A stretch of 35,645 nucleotides of DNA. Source: Pseudarthrobacter albicanus. GTDB taxonomy: Bacteria; Actinomycetota; Actinomycetes; Actinomycetales; Micrococcaceae. The stretch's first letter is position 1. Each line of letters starts with the position of its first letter. The position numbers were made by a program, and so were the translations under genes. The stretch is from the NCBI RefSeq assembly GCF_018224015.1, contig NZ_JAGPOT010000065.1:1-35645 (forward strand), read 5' to 3'. The notes under the pieces are model-generated. The model had not been told where the DNA came from. It saw nothing but the letters and a program-made list of their open reading frames with translations, and did no database searches. Shown here piece after piece: positions 7,915-14,895 of this stretch.

Positions 7915-8733
7915 TCAGAGTCTGGCGATGATCTCCGCGAGCAGTCTGGAGATGCGCGGGCCTGCGGCGTGGCCGGCTTCGAGGACCTCCTCGTGGCTGA
8001 GCGGGACCGGGCTGATCCCGGCGGCGAGGTTGGTCACGAGCGAGATGCCGAACACCTCCATGCCGGCGTGGCGGCCCGCGATCGCCTCCAGGGCGGTGGA
8101 CATGCCCACCAGTGACGCCCCGATCCGCTTGGCGTACTGCACCTCGGCCGGCGTCTCGTAGTGCGGCCCGGTGAACTGCGCGTAGATGCCTTCCTCCAGC
8201 GAGGAGTCGACTTCACGGGCGAGGCCGCGGATCCGTGCGGAGTACAGGTCGGTCAGGTCCACGAACGTGGCGCCTTCCAGCGGTGAGGCGGCGGTGAGGT
8301 TGATGTGGTCGCTGATCAGCACGGGGGTGCCGGGGGTCCAGTCCTCGTTCAGGCCGCCGCAGCCGTTGGTCAGGACCAGGGTCCGGCAGCCGGCGGCCGC
8401 CGCGGTGCGCACGCCGTGGACCACGGCGCGGACTCCCTTGCCCTCGTAGTAGTGGGTGCGGGCGCCCAGGACCAGGGCCCGCTTGCCCTCCCTCGTCAGC
8501 ACGGAGCTGAGGGTGCCGGTGTGCCCTTCCACAGCCGGGGAGGAGAAGCCGGGGACCTCCTCCGCGGAGAGGGTCGCGGTGGTCTCGCCGATCAGCCCGG
8601 CGGCGTCGGCCCAGCCCGAGCCGAGCACGAGGGCGACGTCGTGGGTGTCCACGCCCGTTTCCGCGGCGATGTAGTCGGCGGCGGCGCGGGCGGCGTCGAA
8701 GGGGTCCATGGTCAGGGAATCCGGTGTATTCAC
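7915..8733 (-). CDS. Purine nucleoside phosphorylase
   Basis: 272 aa, matching the trimeric PNP family in length. Motifs: LVLGSGWAD (phosphate loop), GHTGTLSSV, RTHYYEGKG, LTNGCGGLNEDWTPG, GPHYETPAEVQYAK (the Glu that holds the base), VGMSTALEAIAGRHAGM and SLVTNLAAGI (the Asn in the base pocket). It cleaves purine ribo- and deoxyribonucleosides with phosphate to the free base and (deoxy)ribose 1-phosphate for salvage. The phospho-sugar mutase nearby could act on the pentose phosphate product, but that link is speculative. The GTG at 8733 is taken as start because a TGGGCA-N17-TAACTT promoter (8768-8740) would start transcription right at it; an in-frame ATG at 8709 is the alternative, and neither has a strong ribosome site. 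Confidence 0.9.
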   Translation of the reverse strand: MNTPDSLTMDPFDAARAAADYIAAETGVDTHDVALVLGSGWADAAGLIGETTATLSAEEVPGFSSPAVEGHTGTLSSVLTREGKRALVLGARTHYYEGKGVRAVVHGVRTAAAAGCRTLVLTNGCGGLNEDWTPGTPVLISDHINLTAASPLEGATFVDLTDLYSARIRGLAREVDSSLEEGIYAQFTGPHYETPAEVQYAKRIGASLVGMSTALEAIAGRHAGMEVFGISLVTNLAAGISPVPLSHEEVLEAGHAAGPRISRLLAEIIARL

Positions 8734-8739
8734 CGGTAC

Positions 8740-8768
8740 AAGTTACCGTGCGGAGGCCGTGCTGCCCA
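8740..8768 (-). promoter_or_regulatory. Promoter for the PNP gene (leaderless)
   Basis: On the minus strand TGGGCA (8768-8763) is spaced 17 bases from TAACTT (8745-8740). The expected start falls at about 8733, the first base of the GTG codon. The match to consensus is moderate (four of six at -35). Confidence 0.45.
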
Positions 8769-8802
8769 GCACCGGGGGCAGCACGGCTGCGGCCGACGAT
8801 TC

Positions 8803-8841
8803 TTGGTGCTGCCGGTCCGGATGGTGGACAATGGCTGATTG
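8803..8841 (+). promoter_or_regulatory. Promoter for the LpdA-like gene (leaderless)
   Basis: TTGGTG (8803-8808) and GACAAT (8827-8832) are 18 bases apart. The predicted start falls at about 8840, on the GTG start codon at 8841. No ribosome-binding site precedes that codon. Confidence 0.5.
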
Positions 8842-10256
8842 TGACTACGCATCCCGATTTCAGCTCGCCCCGTATCGCAATTCTCGGCGGAGGGCCCGGT
8901 GGCTACGAAGCCGCCATGGTCGCCGCCTCGCTCGGTGCGAAGGTCACCATCATCGAACGCGCCGGCCTCGGCGGCTCCGCGGTGCTGACCGACGTCGTGC
9001 CGTCCAAGACCCTGATCGCCACGGCGGACCTGATGACCCGGATGGGCGAGGCGGGGGAGCTGGGCGTGATGTTCGACGTCGACGGCGGCGATCTCGCCCC
9101 GGTGATGCGCGCGGACCTCAAGCACATCAACGACCGCCTGCTCCGCCTGGCGAGGACGCAGTCCGAGGACATCCGGACGGCACTGGAGCACCTGGGGGTG
9201 CGCATCCTGATCGGCTCCGGCAGGATGCTGGACAGCCACACCATCGAGGTCCTGACCTCGGACGGCACGCAGACCGTGGAAGCGGACGCGATCCTGCTGG
9301 CGGTCGGCGCGCACCCGCGGGAACTGCCCACCGCCAGGCCGGACGGGATCCGCATCCTGAACTGGGCCCAGATCTACAGCATGGACGAGTTGCCCGAGGA
9401 ACTGATCGTGGTGGGATCCGGCGTCACCGGCGCCGAATTCGCCTCGGCCTACAACGGCCTGGGCTCCAAGGTGACCCTGATTTCCAGCCGCGACCGCGTC
9501 CTGCCGGGCTCGGACACGGACGCCGCCGAGGTCCTCGAGGGCGTCTTCGAACGACGCGGCCTGACGGTGCTGTCACGCTCCCGCGCCGAGACCGTCGAAC
9601 GCACCGACGACGGCGTGGTGGTCACCCTAGGCGACGGCTCCAAGGTCACCGGCAGCCACTGCCTCGTCTGCGTCGGCTCCATCCCGAACACGGCCGGGAT
9701 CGGCCTCGAGGAGGCGGGTGTGGCGCTCACCGGGAGCGGCCACATCAAGGTCGACGGCGTCTCGCGCACCACTGCCCCGAACATCTACGCGGCCGGGGAC
9801 TGCACCGGCGTCCTCGCCCTGGCCTCGGTCGCGGCGATGCAGGGCCGGATCGCCGTCGCGCACTTCCTGGGCGACGCCGTCATGCCGATCAAGCTCCACC
9901 AGGTGGCCTCCAACATCTTCACCTCGCCGGAAATCGCCTCCGTGGGCGTCTCCGAGGCGGAGATCGAGTCCGGCAAGTACCAGGCCGACGTCATCAAGCT
10001 CTCGCTGCGCAGCAACGCCCGAGCCAAGATGCGCAACCACAAGGACGGCTTCGTCAAGATCTTCGCCCGGAAGGGCTCGGGCACGGTGATCGGCGGCGTC
10101 GTCGTGGGCCCGAACGCGTCCGAGCTGATTTTCGCGGTCTCGATCGCCGTGACCCAGAAACTGCACGTCGACGACGTCGCGAGCACGTTCACGGTGTACC
10201 CGTCACTGAGCGGCTCCATCTCCGAAGCGGCCCGGCGCCTGCACGTGCACATGTAG
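8841..10256 (+). CDS. lpdA: NAD(P)H dehydrogenase (quinone), LpdA-type flavoprotein disulfide reductase homologue
   Basis: 471 aa, with the pyridine nucleotide-disulfide reductase layout: FAD motif ILGGGPGGYEAA near residue 14, NAD(P) motif VVGSGVTGAEFAS near 195, second FAD motif NIYAAGDCTG near 315, and a C-terminal dimerisation domain from about 345. The redox-active CxxxxC of true lipoamide dehydrogenases is absent: the equivalent stretch reads GGSAVLTDVVPSK (about 43-55). That pattern matches mycobacterial LpdA (Rv3303c), an NAD(P)H:quinone reductase, so dihydrolipoamide dehydrogenase activity is unlikely. The GTG at 8841 gives the correct N-terminus (TTHPDFSSPRIAILGGG); a longer frame from 8724 overlaps the PNP start. 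The last 307 bases are duplicated at 11852-12158. A hypothetical gene follows after three bases. Confidence 0.88.
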   Translation: MTTHPDFSSPRIAILGGGPGGYEAAMVAASLGAKVTIIERAGLGGSAVLTDVVPSKTLIATADLMTRMGEAGELGVMFDVDGGDLAPVMRADLKHINDRLLRLARTQSEDIRTALEHLGVRILIGSGRMLDSHTIEVLTSDGTQTVEADAILLAVGAHPRELPTARPDGIRILNWAQIYSMDELPEELIVVGSGVTGAEFASAYNGLGSKVTLISSRDRVLPGSDTDAAEVLEGVFERRGLTVLSRSRAETVERTDDGVVVTLGDGSKVTGSHCLVCVGSIPNTAGIGLEEAGVALTGSGHIKVDGVSRTTAPNIYAAGDCTGVLALASVAAMQGRIAVAHFLGDAVMPIKLHQVASNIFTSPEIASVGVSEAEIESGKYQADVIKLSLRSNARAKMRNHKDGFVKIFARKGSGTVIGGVVVGPNASELIFAVSIAVTQKLHVDDVASTFTVYPSLSGSISEAARRLHVHM

Positions 10257-10258
10257 AG
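9952..10258 (+). repeat. 307-bp direct repeat, copy 1 (3' end of lpdA)
   Basis: This segment is repeated exactly 1,900 bases further on (11852-12158) with six differences that I counted by eye: positions 9990, 9993, 10022, 10070, 10181 and 10187. Four are synonymous third-position changes and the other two swap Val-Ile to Ile-Val. Identity starts at CCGAGGCGG and ends just after the stop codon. Confidence 0.93.
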
Positions 10259-10259
10259 A

Positions 10260-11003
10260 ATGACGGATGCCGTCGCCTTGGAGAGTCCCCGCACCCTGGT
10301 TGAGGCAGTGGAGAAGGACCCCGCACTGCCCTCCGGCGCCGAGGAACGCTTTGCCGGCTATGGCGTGATGGGCGTTCCGTTCAGCTCCGGCCACATCCTG
10401 GCCCTGCGGCATTTTGCGGCCTCCTCGATCGGCCCGGGCTACACCTCGGTCTGGATCCGTGACCCTGCCGGCGTCTGGACGATGCACAGCACCACCGGCT
10501 CCGGTTTCTCCTGCCCCCGCTACTTCGGCAGCGCCCTCGGCTCGGCGTCGACGGGCGGGATCTCCATCCGGTGGCGTGATGGCTACTCCTTTAGCGTGGA
10601 GGTCGGAGCCGGCGTGGACCTGAGCTGGGACCTGACGCTGGCGGCGACGCCGGTGACCCGGCTGATGTCCGCGGTGTCAGGCGCCGTTCCGGAGCGGCTG
10701 TGGCGCAGCCCGGCGTTCCTGCGCGCCATGGGGGCTGTCGCCGGCCCGGTGCTGGGGGCGGGGCACCTCGGGCTGACGGGCAGGGTACCCAACGGCCAGA
10801 CCTTTGGGGCGCGCCCGCGGCGGATGTGGTTTGTCCGCGAGAGCAAGGCGCGCCTGTTGGGGCACAGCCTGGGACAGACGTCGGCCCTTCCCGTCCAGGA
10901 CAGGCTCGGCGACTTCTGGATCCCACAGCGCGGCATCTTCATGATCGGCTCGTCCGTGTTCGAGCCCTTCGACGCCGGCACGCACCTCGCCGCGGAGCAC
11001 TGA
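10260..11003 (+). CDS. Hypothetical protein, coupled to lpdA
   Basis: 247 aa, family not recognised. The visible sequence is a soluble, Gly/Trp/Phe-rich protein with several beta-like stretches (SSIGPGYTSVWIRDPAGVW, FSCPRYFGSAL, ISIRWRDGYSFSVEVG), a hydrophobic middle (FLRAMGAVAGPVLGAGHLGL), and a C-terminal IGSSVFEPFDAGTHLAAEH. There is no signal peptide. The beta-rich pattern is loosely like lipocalin-type proteins that bind hydrophobic ligands, but I cannot assign a family. The ATG is only three bases after the lpdA stop, with no separate promoter, so it is probably co-transcribed. A long hairpin 50 bases downstream likely ends the transcript. Confidence 0.7.
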   Translation: MTDAVALESPRTLVEAVEKDPALPSGAEERFAGYGVMGVPFSSGHILALRHFAASSIGPGYTSVWIRDPAGVWTMHSTTGSGFSCPRYFGSALGSASTGGISIRWRDGYSFSVEVGAGVDLSWDLTLAATPVTRLMSAVSGAVPERLWRSPAFLRAMGAVAGPVLGAGHLGLTGRVPNGQTFGARPRRMWFVRESKARLLGHSLGQTSALPVQDRLGDFWIPQRGIFMIGSSVFEPFDAGTHLAAEH

Positions 11004-11052
11004 GCCGCGCCGGGTCAGGATTCCTGAAGCTGATGCCGGGGCCGGCCGTCGT

Positions 11053-11103
11053 GCGGGCAGATCAGGGCGAATACCCGCGGGATATTCGCCCTGATCTGCC
11101 CGC
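11053..11103 (+). terminator. Long perfect hairpin, probable terminator
   Basis: The arms 11053-11073 and 11083-11103 are perfectly complementary over 21 bases and frame a nine-base loop that itself holds the palindrome CCCGCGGG. No T-run follows, so it is not a textbook intrinsic terminator, but it lies just after the hypothetical gene at 10260-11003. Confidence 0.6.
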
Positions 11104-11280
11104 GGATTCCCGACTCCGCATACGCCGAAGCAGTCAGGGCAGTCAATGAAGGCTTACCCACGGCTGCCCGGCCCGCATCAGAGTCGGCATGGCCCGGCCG
11201 ACGCCGGGCCCACTCGGCTGATGCTCCACTGGGGCCGTTCCCGAGCTCGAATCTATGACGCCGCGTTTGTCGGCCGGGGG
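11104..11280. other. Intergenic stretch, no gene recognised
   Basis: Together with the hairpin before it, this makes up the 277 bases between the hypothetical gene ending at 11003 and the leftward gene ending at 11281. I see no coding pattern, RNA gene or clear promoter here. It lies inside the segment bracketed by the two lpdA repeats. Confidence 0.5.
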
Positions 11281-11805
11281 TCAGTTCGCGCCGACGCTCG
11301 GGGGAAAAGTGGGGGGCTCTTCATCAACCCCAAGAGAGGTGGCGGCCGCACCCGTGGAGATTTCGCTGAGGGTGTCGATGTACTCCAGCGTTTTGGGACT
11401 GACATGCCGCACGGCCGAAAGGGCCTCCCGGAGAACGGTTCTCCTGCCCGGGTCACCGAGCGCGCCTCGGAGTTCCATCACAGTCTCGATGCCCTGACCC
11501 TCGAACACGCACGTTATGTCCTCTACTTGGGCGAGACGGCCAGGCGACGGCCAGCTGATAACTTCAGAGAGATTCCCCGTATCGAGGCGACGACGGAATC
11601 CACTGGTCGAGGCGTCCGGCCAGGCCGCAACTAGGGCGACAACGCGCGGCTTGACGGTCGCGTGGTAGTTCTGCCGTCGCTGCAAGGTGGCATCGACAAT
11701 GATGGCCCCGATGTGGTCCCAAGCTCGGCTGGCTTCGGCCGCGGCGTCTATGCCGTGTGAGTCCATTAACGCCGGATGGTTGGCAGCATCATTATCGATA
11801 GTCAT
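11281..11805 (-). CDS. Hypothetical protein with a helix-hairpin-helix-like C-terminal region
   Basis: 174 aa. The stretch ITCVFEGQGIETVMELR, then ALSAVRHVSPKTLEYIDTL, resembles a helix-hairpin-helix unit (a VRGVGPKTxxYI pattern with S in place of one Gly), suggesting DNA binding. The N-terminal half, with a basic patch LQRRQNYHATVKPRVVALVAAWPDAS, is unfamiliar, and the C-terminal tail is Pro/Gly-rich. The ATG at 11805 has GGAAG eight bases upstream. An in-frame upstream extension to 12066 is just the antisense of the duplicated lpdA fragment, so I reject it. The gene lies between the two lpdA repeats, facing left, and codon use looks less GC-biased than neighbouring housekeeping genes. It may be cargo of a small inserted segment. 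Function unknown. Confidence 0.6.
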   Translation of the reverse strand: MTIDNDAANHPALMDSHGIDAAAEASRAWDHIGAIIVDATLQRRQNYHATVKPRVVALVAAWPDASTSGFRRRLDTGNLSEVISWPSPGRLAQVEDITCVFEGQGIETVMELRGALGDPGRRTVLREALSAVRHVSPKTLEYIDTLSEISTGAAATSLGVDEEPPTFPPSVGAN

Positions 11806-11851
11806 AAGTGAATACTTCCATGTCCCGGCGGTGAGCGTGTGGTTGCGTCCG

Positions 11852-12156
11852 CCGAGGCGGAGATCGAGTCCGGCAAGTACCAGGCCGACATCGTCAAGCT
11901 CTCGCTGCGCAGCAACGCCCGCGCCAAGATGCGCAACCACAAGGACGGCTTCGTCAAGATCTTCGCCCGCAAGGGCTCGGGCACGGTGATCGGCGGCGTC
12001 GTCGTGGGCCCGAACGCGTCCGAGCTGATTTTCGCGGTCTCGATCGCCGTGACCCAGAAACTGCACGTCGACGACGTCGCCAGCACCTTCACGGTGTACC
12101 CGTCACTGAGCGGCTCCATCTCCGAAGCGGCCCGGCGCCTGCACGTGCACATGTAG
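11852..12156 (+). pseudogene. Truncated second copy of the lpdA 3' end
   Basis: This encodes the last ~100 residues of LpdA (AEIESGKYQADIV onward to the same C-terminal LHVHM and TAG), without the FAD and NAD domains. It differs from the intact copy at six bases, mostly silent, so it looks like an allele from a related genome rather than a decaying duplicate. The open frame continues a few codons upstream to 11839, but no ribosome site supports translation. It marks the right border of a roughly 1.6-kb segment (10259-11851) flanked by long direct repeats. Confidence 0.85.
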
Positions 12157-12256
12157 AGGTTCCCGGTGGTTGAGCGTCGGTGGTTGAGCCCGTCGAAACC
12201 CCTTGGATTTCGACGGGCTCAATCACCGGGCGGCCGGACTCAATCACCGAAACCTC
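12156..12256. repeat. Nested palindromic intergenic element
   Basis: The inner hairpin pairs 12179-12198 (GGTGGTTGAGCCCGTCGAAA) with 12208-12227, with one mismatch. The outer arms GAGGTT/GGTGGTTGAG (12156-12175) and CTCAATCACC/AACCTC (12239-12256) are also inverted. The element exactly fills the space between the lpdA remnant and the aldehyde dehydrogenase stop. The GAGCCCGTCGAAA/TTTCGACGGGCTC core is a repeat I associate with Arthrobacter-type intergenic regions (from memory); it could act as a two-way terminator or a non-autonomous mobile palindrome. Confidence 0.7.
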
Positions 12257-13714
12257 TTAGAACGGGTACGGGGCGATGTCCGGCCGGACCGTGAGCCACT
12301 GGATTTCCGTGAAGGACTCCATGTTGGCGTGGTGCCCGCCGATTCGTGAGCCGTTGCCCGAGCTCTTCATCCCGCCGAACGGCGAGTTCGCCTCGTCGGA
12401 GACCGTCTGTTCGTTGATGTGGACCTTGCCCGAGTCCAGCTGGTCGGCGATGGCCATGGCCATGCCCACATCGCCGAGGATCCCGATGGAGAGCCCGTAT
12501 TCGTTGCCGTTGGCCAGGGCGACGGCTTCCGCCACGGTGGAGAACTTCATCACCGGAGCCACCGGGCCGAAGATCTCGTCTTTCCAGGCAGGGCTCGCCA
12601 CGTCGAGGTCGGCGAGCACCGTTGGCTGGTAGAACCGGCCGTCGTGGGTGCCCCCGGCCGCGAGCCGGGCGCCGCCCTGCACGGCGTCCCGGACGATCGT
12701 GTCCACCCGGTGCAGCTGCTTTTCGTCGATGATCGGTCCCAGGGCCACCGTGCCGCTCTTCGGATCGCCCACGGGCAGGTGGCCGGCCTTGTCCGCGAGG
12801 GCGCCGACGTAGTCCTCGTAGATGTCCTCGTGGACGATGTGCCGGCCAGCTGCCATGCAGATCTGGCCCTGGTGCATGAAGGAGCCGAACGCCGCCGCGG
12901 ACGCGGCCTTGGCCAGGTCGGCGCCGGGCAGCACGATCAGCGCGTTGTTTCCGCCGAGCTCCAGGTGCGCGCGCTTGAGCAGCCGGCCGGCCGTCTCGCC
13001 GATCTTCCGGCCGGCCGCCGTCGAGCCGGTGAAGGCGATGACCCGGACCTCGGGGGCCTCGACGACGGCGGTGCCGATGTCGGCACCGCCGGGCAGCAGC
13101 GCCAGGAGCCCGGGCGGCAGCCCCGCTTCCTCGAAGATCCGCATCAGCGTGACCCCGCCGCAGACGGCCGTGCGGGGATCCGGTTTGAGCAGCACGGCGT
13201 TGCCGAGCGCCAGGGCCGGGGCGACCGCCCGGATCGAGAGGATCAGCGGGAAGTTGAACGGGGCGATCACCGAGACGACGCCGGCCGGGCGCCGGCGGGC
13301 GAAGGACCAGCGGTTCTCGTTCGAGGTGAGCACGTCCCCGGCCGGCAGCGAGGGCAGCGCGGAGGCGTCGTAGCATTCGTTGGCGGCGATGTGGGTCTCC
13401 AGGCCTGCCTTGGGTCCGATGCCGCCGGATTCACGGATGATCCAGTCCTGGACTTCGGCCGCGTGTTCCTCCCAGAGCAGCCCCGCGCGGCGCAGCACGG
13501 CCGCGCGGTCCTCGGGATTGCGCGCCGCCCACTCCTTCTGGGCTGCCGCCGCGGTGACCGCCGCTTCGCGGACGTCGTCCACGGAGGCCACGCCGTAGCT
13601 GCCAAGCCTTTCCCCCGTGGCGGGTTCCAGGCTGTCGGCGGTACCGCCGCCGCCGGGGCGCCAGCCGTTGACGTAGATCTTGCCCTCCCAGAGGGAGGAG
13701 TCGAGCAGGGACAT
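12257..13714 (-). CDS. NAD(P)-dependent aldehyde dehydrogenase (benzaldehyde/vanillin dehydrogenase-like)
   Basis: 485 aa, aldehyde dehydrogenase superfamily. The active-site set is complete: Asn154 in APFNFP, Glu252 in LELGGNNAL, and the nucleophile Cys286 in HQGQICMA; the cofactor motif FTGSTAAGRKIGE and the late motif EIFGPVAPV are also present. It oxidises an aldehyde to a carboxylate in the cytoplasm. The HQGQICMAAGRH pattern and overall length fit the benzaldehyde/vanillin/salicylaldehyde group, but the substrate is not proven. The ATG at 13714 is preceded by AAAGGA with good spacing; a second ATG six codons upstream is weaker. It lies 62 bases downstream of the alcohol dehydrogenase gene on the same strand and is the last gene of the transporter operon. 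Confidence 0.9.
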   Translation of the reverse strand: MSLLDSSLWEGKIYVNGWRPGGGGTADSLEPATGERLGSYGVASVDDVREAAVTAAAAQKEWAARNPEDRAAVLRRAGLLWEEHAAEVQDWIIRESGGIGPKAGLETHIAANECYDASALPSLPAGDVLTSNENRWSFARRRPAGVVSVIAPFNFPLILSIRAVAPALALGNAVLLKPDPRTAVCGGVTLMRIFEEAGLPPGLLALLPGGADIGTAVVEAPEVRVIAFTGSTAAGRKIGETAGRLLKRAHLELGGNNALIVLPGADLAKAASAAAFGSFMHQGQICMAAGRHIVHEDIYEDYVGALADKAGHLPVGDPKSGTVALGPIIDEKQLHRVDTIVRDAVQGGARLAAGGTHDGRFYQPTVLADLDVASPAWKDEIFGPVAPVMKFSTVAEAVALANGNEYGLSIGILGDVGMAMAIADQLDSGKVHINEQTVSDEANSPFGGMKSSGNGSRIGGHHANMESFTEIQWLTVRPDIAPYPF

Positions 13715-13776
13715 GTCCTGTCCTTTCATCGTGGGGGTGTCTGGCCGTTCAATGAGGGGTTGCCCGGGCCCGGGGT

Positions 13777-14895
13777 TCACGGGGTGCCGATCCGGAGGAC
13801 GGGTTTGATGGTGCTGCCGGATTTGCTGTCCGCCATGGCCTGGTCGATCTGGTCCAGGGAGTAGTACGTTACCAGCCGGTCGAACGGGAATCTGCCCTGC
13901 CGGTAGAGGCTGATCAGGGCCGGGATCAGCCGGGCAGAAGTGGATGACCCACCCAGGGTCCCGACGATCCGCTTGCCCCACAGGGTCCTGAGGTGGTCAA
14001 CCGAGAACCGGGCCTCCGCCGGGGCGCCCCCGATCAGGATCAGGGTACCGAGCATGCCGATGGCCTCGGCCGCTTCCTCGAGCACCCGGATGGAGCCGGT
14101 GCATTCGAGCACGTAATCGGCCGGGCCGCCGCAGATCCGCCGGATTTCGGCCAGGGTATCCGTCGTGGTCGGATTGATGGTGTGGGTGGCGCCGAATTCG
14201 CGGGCCAGTTCCAGCCGCGAATCGTGCAGGTCGACGGCGATGATGGTGGTGGCGGGCGTATTCCGGGCCGCCATCACGGCGGCCAGTCCGACGGCGCCGG
14301 CGCCGTAGACCACAAGGGATTCACCGGGTTCCGGCCTGGCGGTGTTGAACACCGCGCCGGCGCCGGTGGTAATGCCGCAGGCCAGCGGTCCGACGAGCTC
14401 CAGCGGGATGTCCTGGTCCACTTTGACGAGGGCCGAGGCCATGGCCAGGGAGTAGTCCGCGAAGGATGACTGGCCGAAGAAGTGGCCTGATACGGGGGTC
14501 CCATCCGCCCGGCTGTAGCCGCTGGTCCCCGCGTCGGGCCCCATGAAGCGGCTGCCGCCCACGAGGGCCTCGCCCAGGCGGGCGCAGTAGCGGTGTTCCC
14601 CGCGCAGGCAGTTCCGGCATTCCCCGCAGAACGGCCAGCCCATGATCACGTGGTCCCCGGGCGCCAGGTTTTCCACGCCGGGGCCGACTGCTTCGACCAC
14701 GCCTGATCCTTCGTGCCCCAGCACGCCGGGGAGCGGCAGCGGCAGGTCGCCGGCCTGGGTGTTGGCGTCCGTGTGGCAGACCCCCGTGGCGACGATCCGC
14801 ACCAGCACCTCGCCCGGCCCCGGCGCCTCGAGCTCGAGTTCCTCCCGGACGAACGGCGCGTTCTTCTCTTCCACTACGAGTGCGTTGATTTTCAC
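13777..14895 (-). CDS. Zinc-dependent alcohol dehydrogenase (aryl-alcohol dehydrogenase-like)
   Basis: 372 aa, zinc MDR family. Catalytic zinc ligands are Cys40 (ATGVCHTD), His61 in LGHEGSG, and Cys173 in PLACGITTG; the structural zinc ligands Cys90, Cys93, Cys96 and Cys104 are all present. The NAD fold GAGAVGLAA starts near residue 198. It oxidises an alcohol to an aldehyde. The PLACGxxTGAGAV region is typical of class III-like and benzyl/aryl-alcohol dehydrogenases. The GTG start overlaps the livM stop as GTGA and is preceded by GGAAG, so translation is coupled to the transporter. The product would be a substrate for the aldehyde dehydrogenase encoded next, giving an alcohol-to-acid pair. 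Confidence 0.9.
   Translation of the reverse strand: MKINALVVEEKNAPFVREELELEAPGPGEVLVRIVATGVCHTDANTQAGDLPLPLPGVLGHEGSGVVEAVGPGVENLAPGDHVIMGWPFCGECRNCLRGEHRYCARLGEALVGGSRFMGPDAGTSGYSRADGTPVSGHFFGQSSFADYSLAMASALVKVDQDIPLELVGPLACGITTGAGAVFNTARPEPGESLVVYGAGAVGLAAVMAARNTPATTIIAVDLHDSRLELAREFGATHTINPTTTDTLAEIRRICGGPADYVLECTGSIRVLEEAAEAIGMLGTLILIGGAPAEARFSVDHLRTLWGKRIVGTLGGSSTSARLIPALISLYRQGRFPFDRLVTYYSLDQIDQAMADSKSGSTIKPVLRIGTP

Noticed and set aside
11146..11634. Rightward 162-codon open frame across the intergenic stretch
   Set aside because: It overlaps the HhH-like gene on the opposite strand, has no ribosome site, and looks compositional.
11806..12066. N-terminal extension of the HhH-like gene to 12066
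   Set aside because: The extra residues are the antisense translation of the duplicated lpdA fragment; the same residues appear opposite intact lpdA, so they are not a real N-terminus.
9952..12158. Phage or integrase attachment sites formed by the lpdA repeats
   Set aside because: The repeats are far longer than normal attachment cores, there is no integrase gene and no tRNA target; homologous recombination explains them better.
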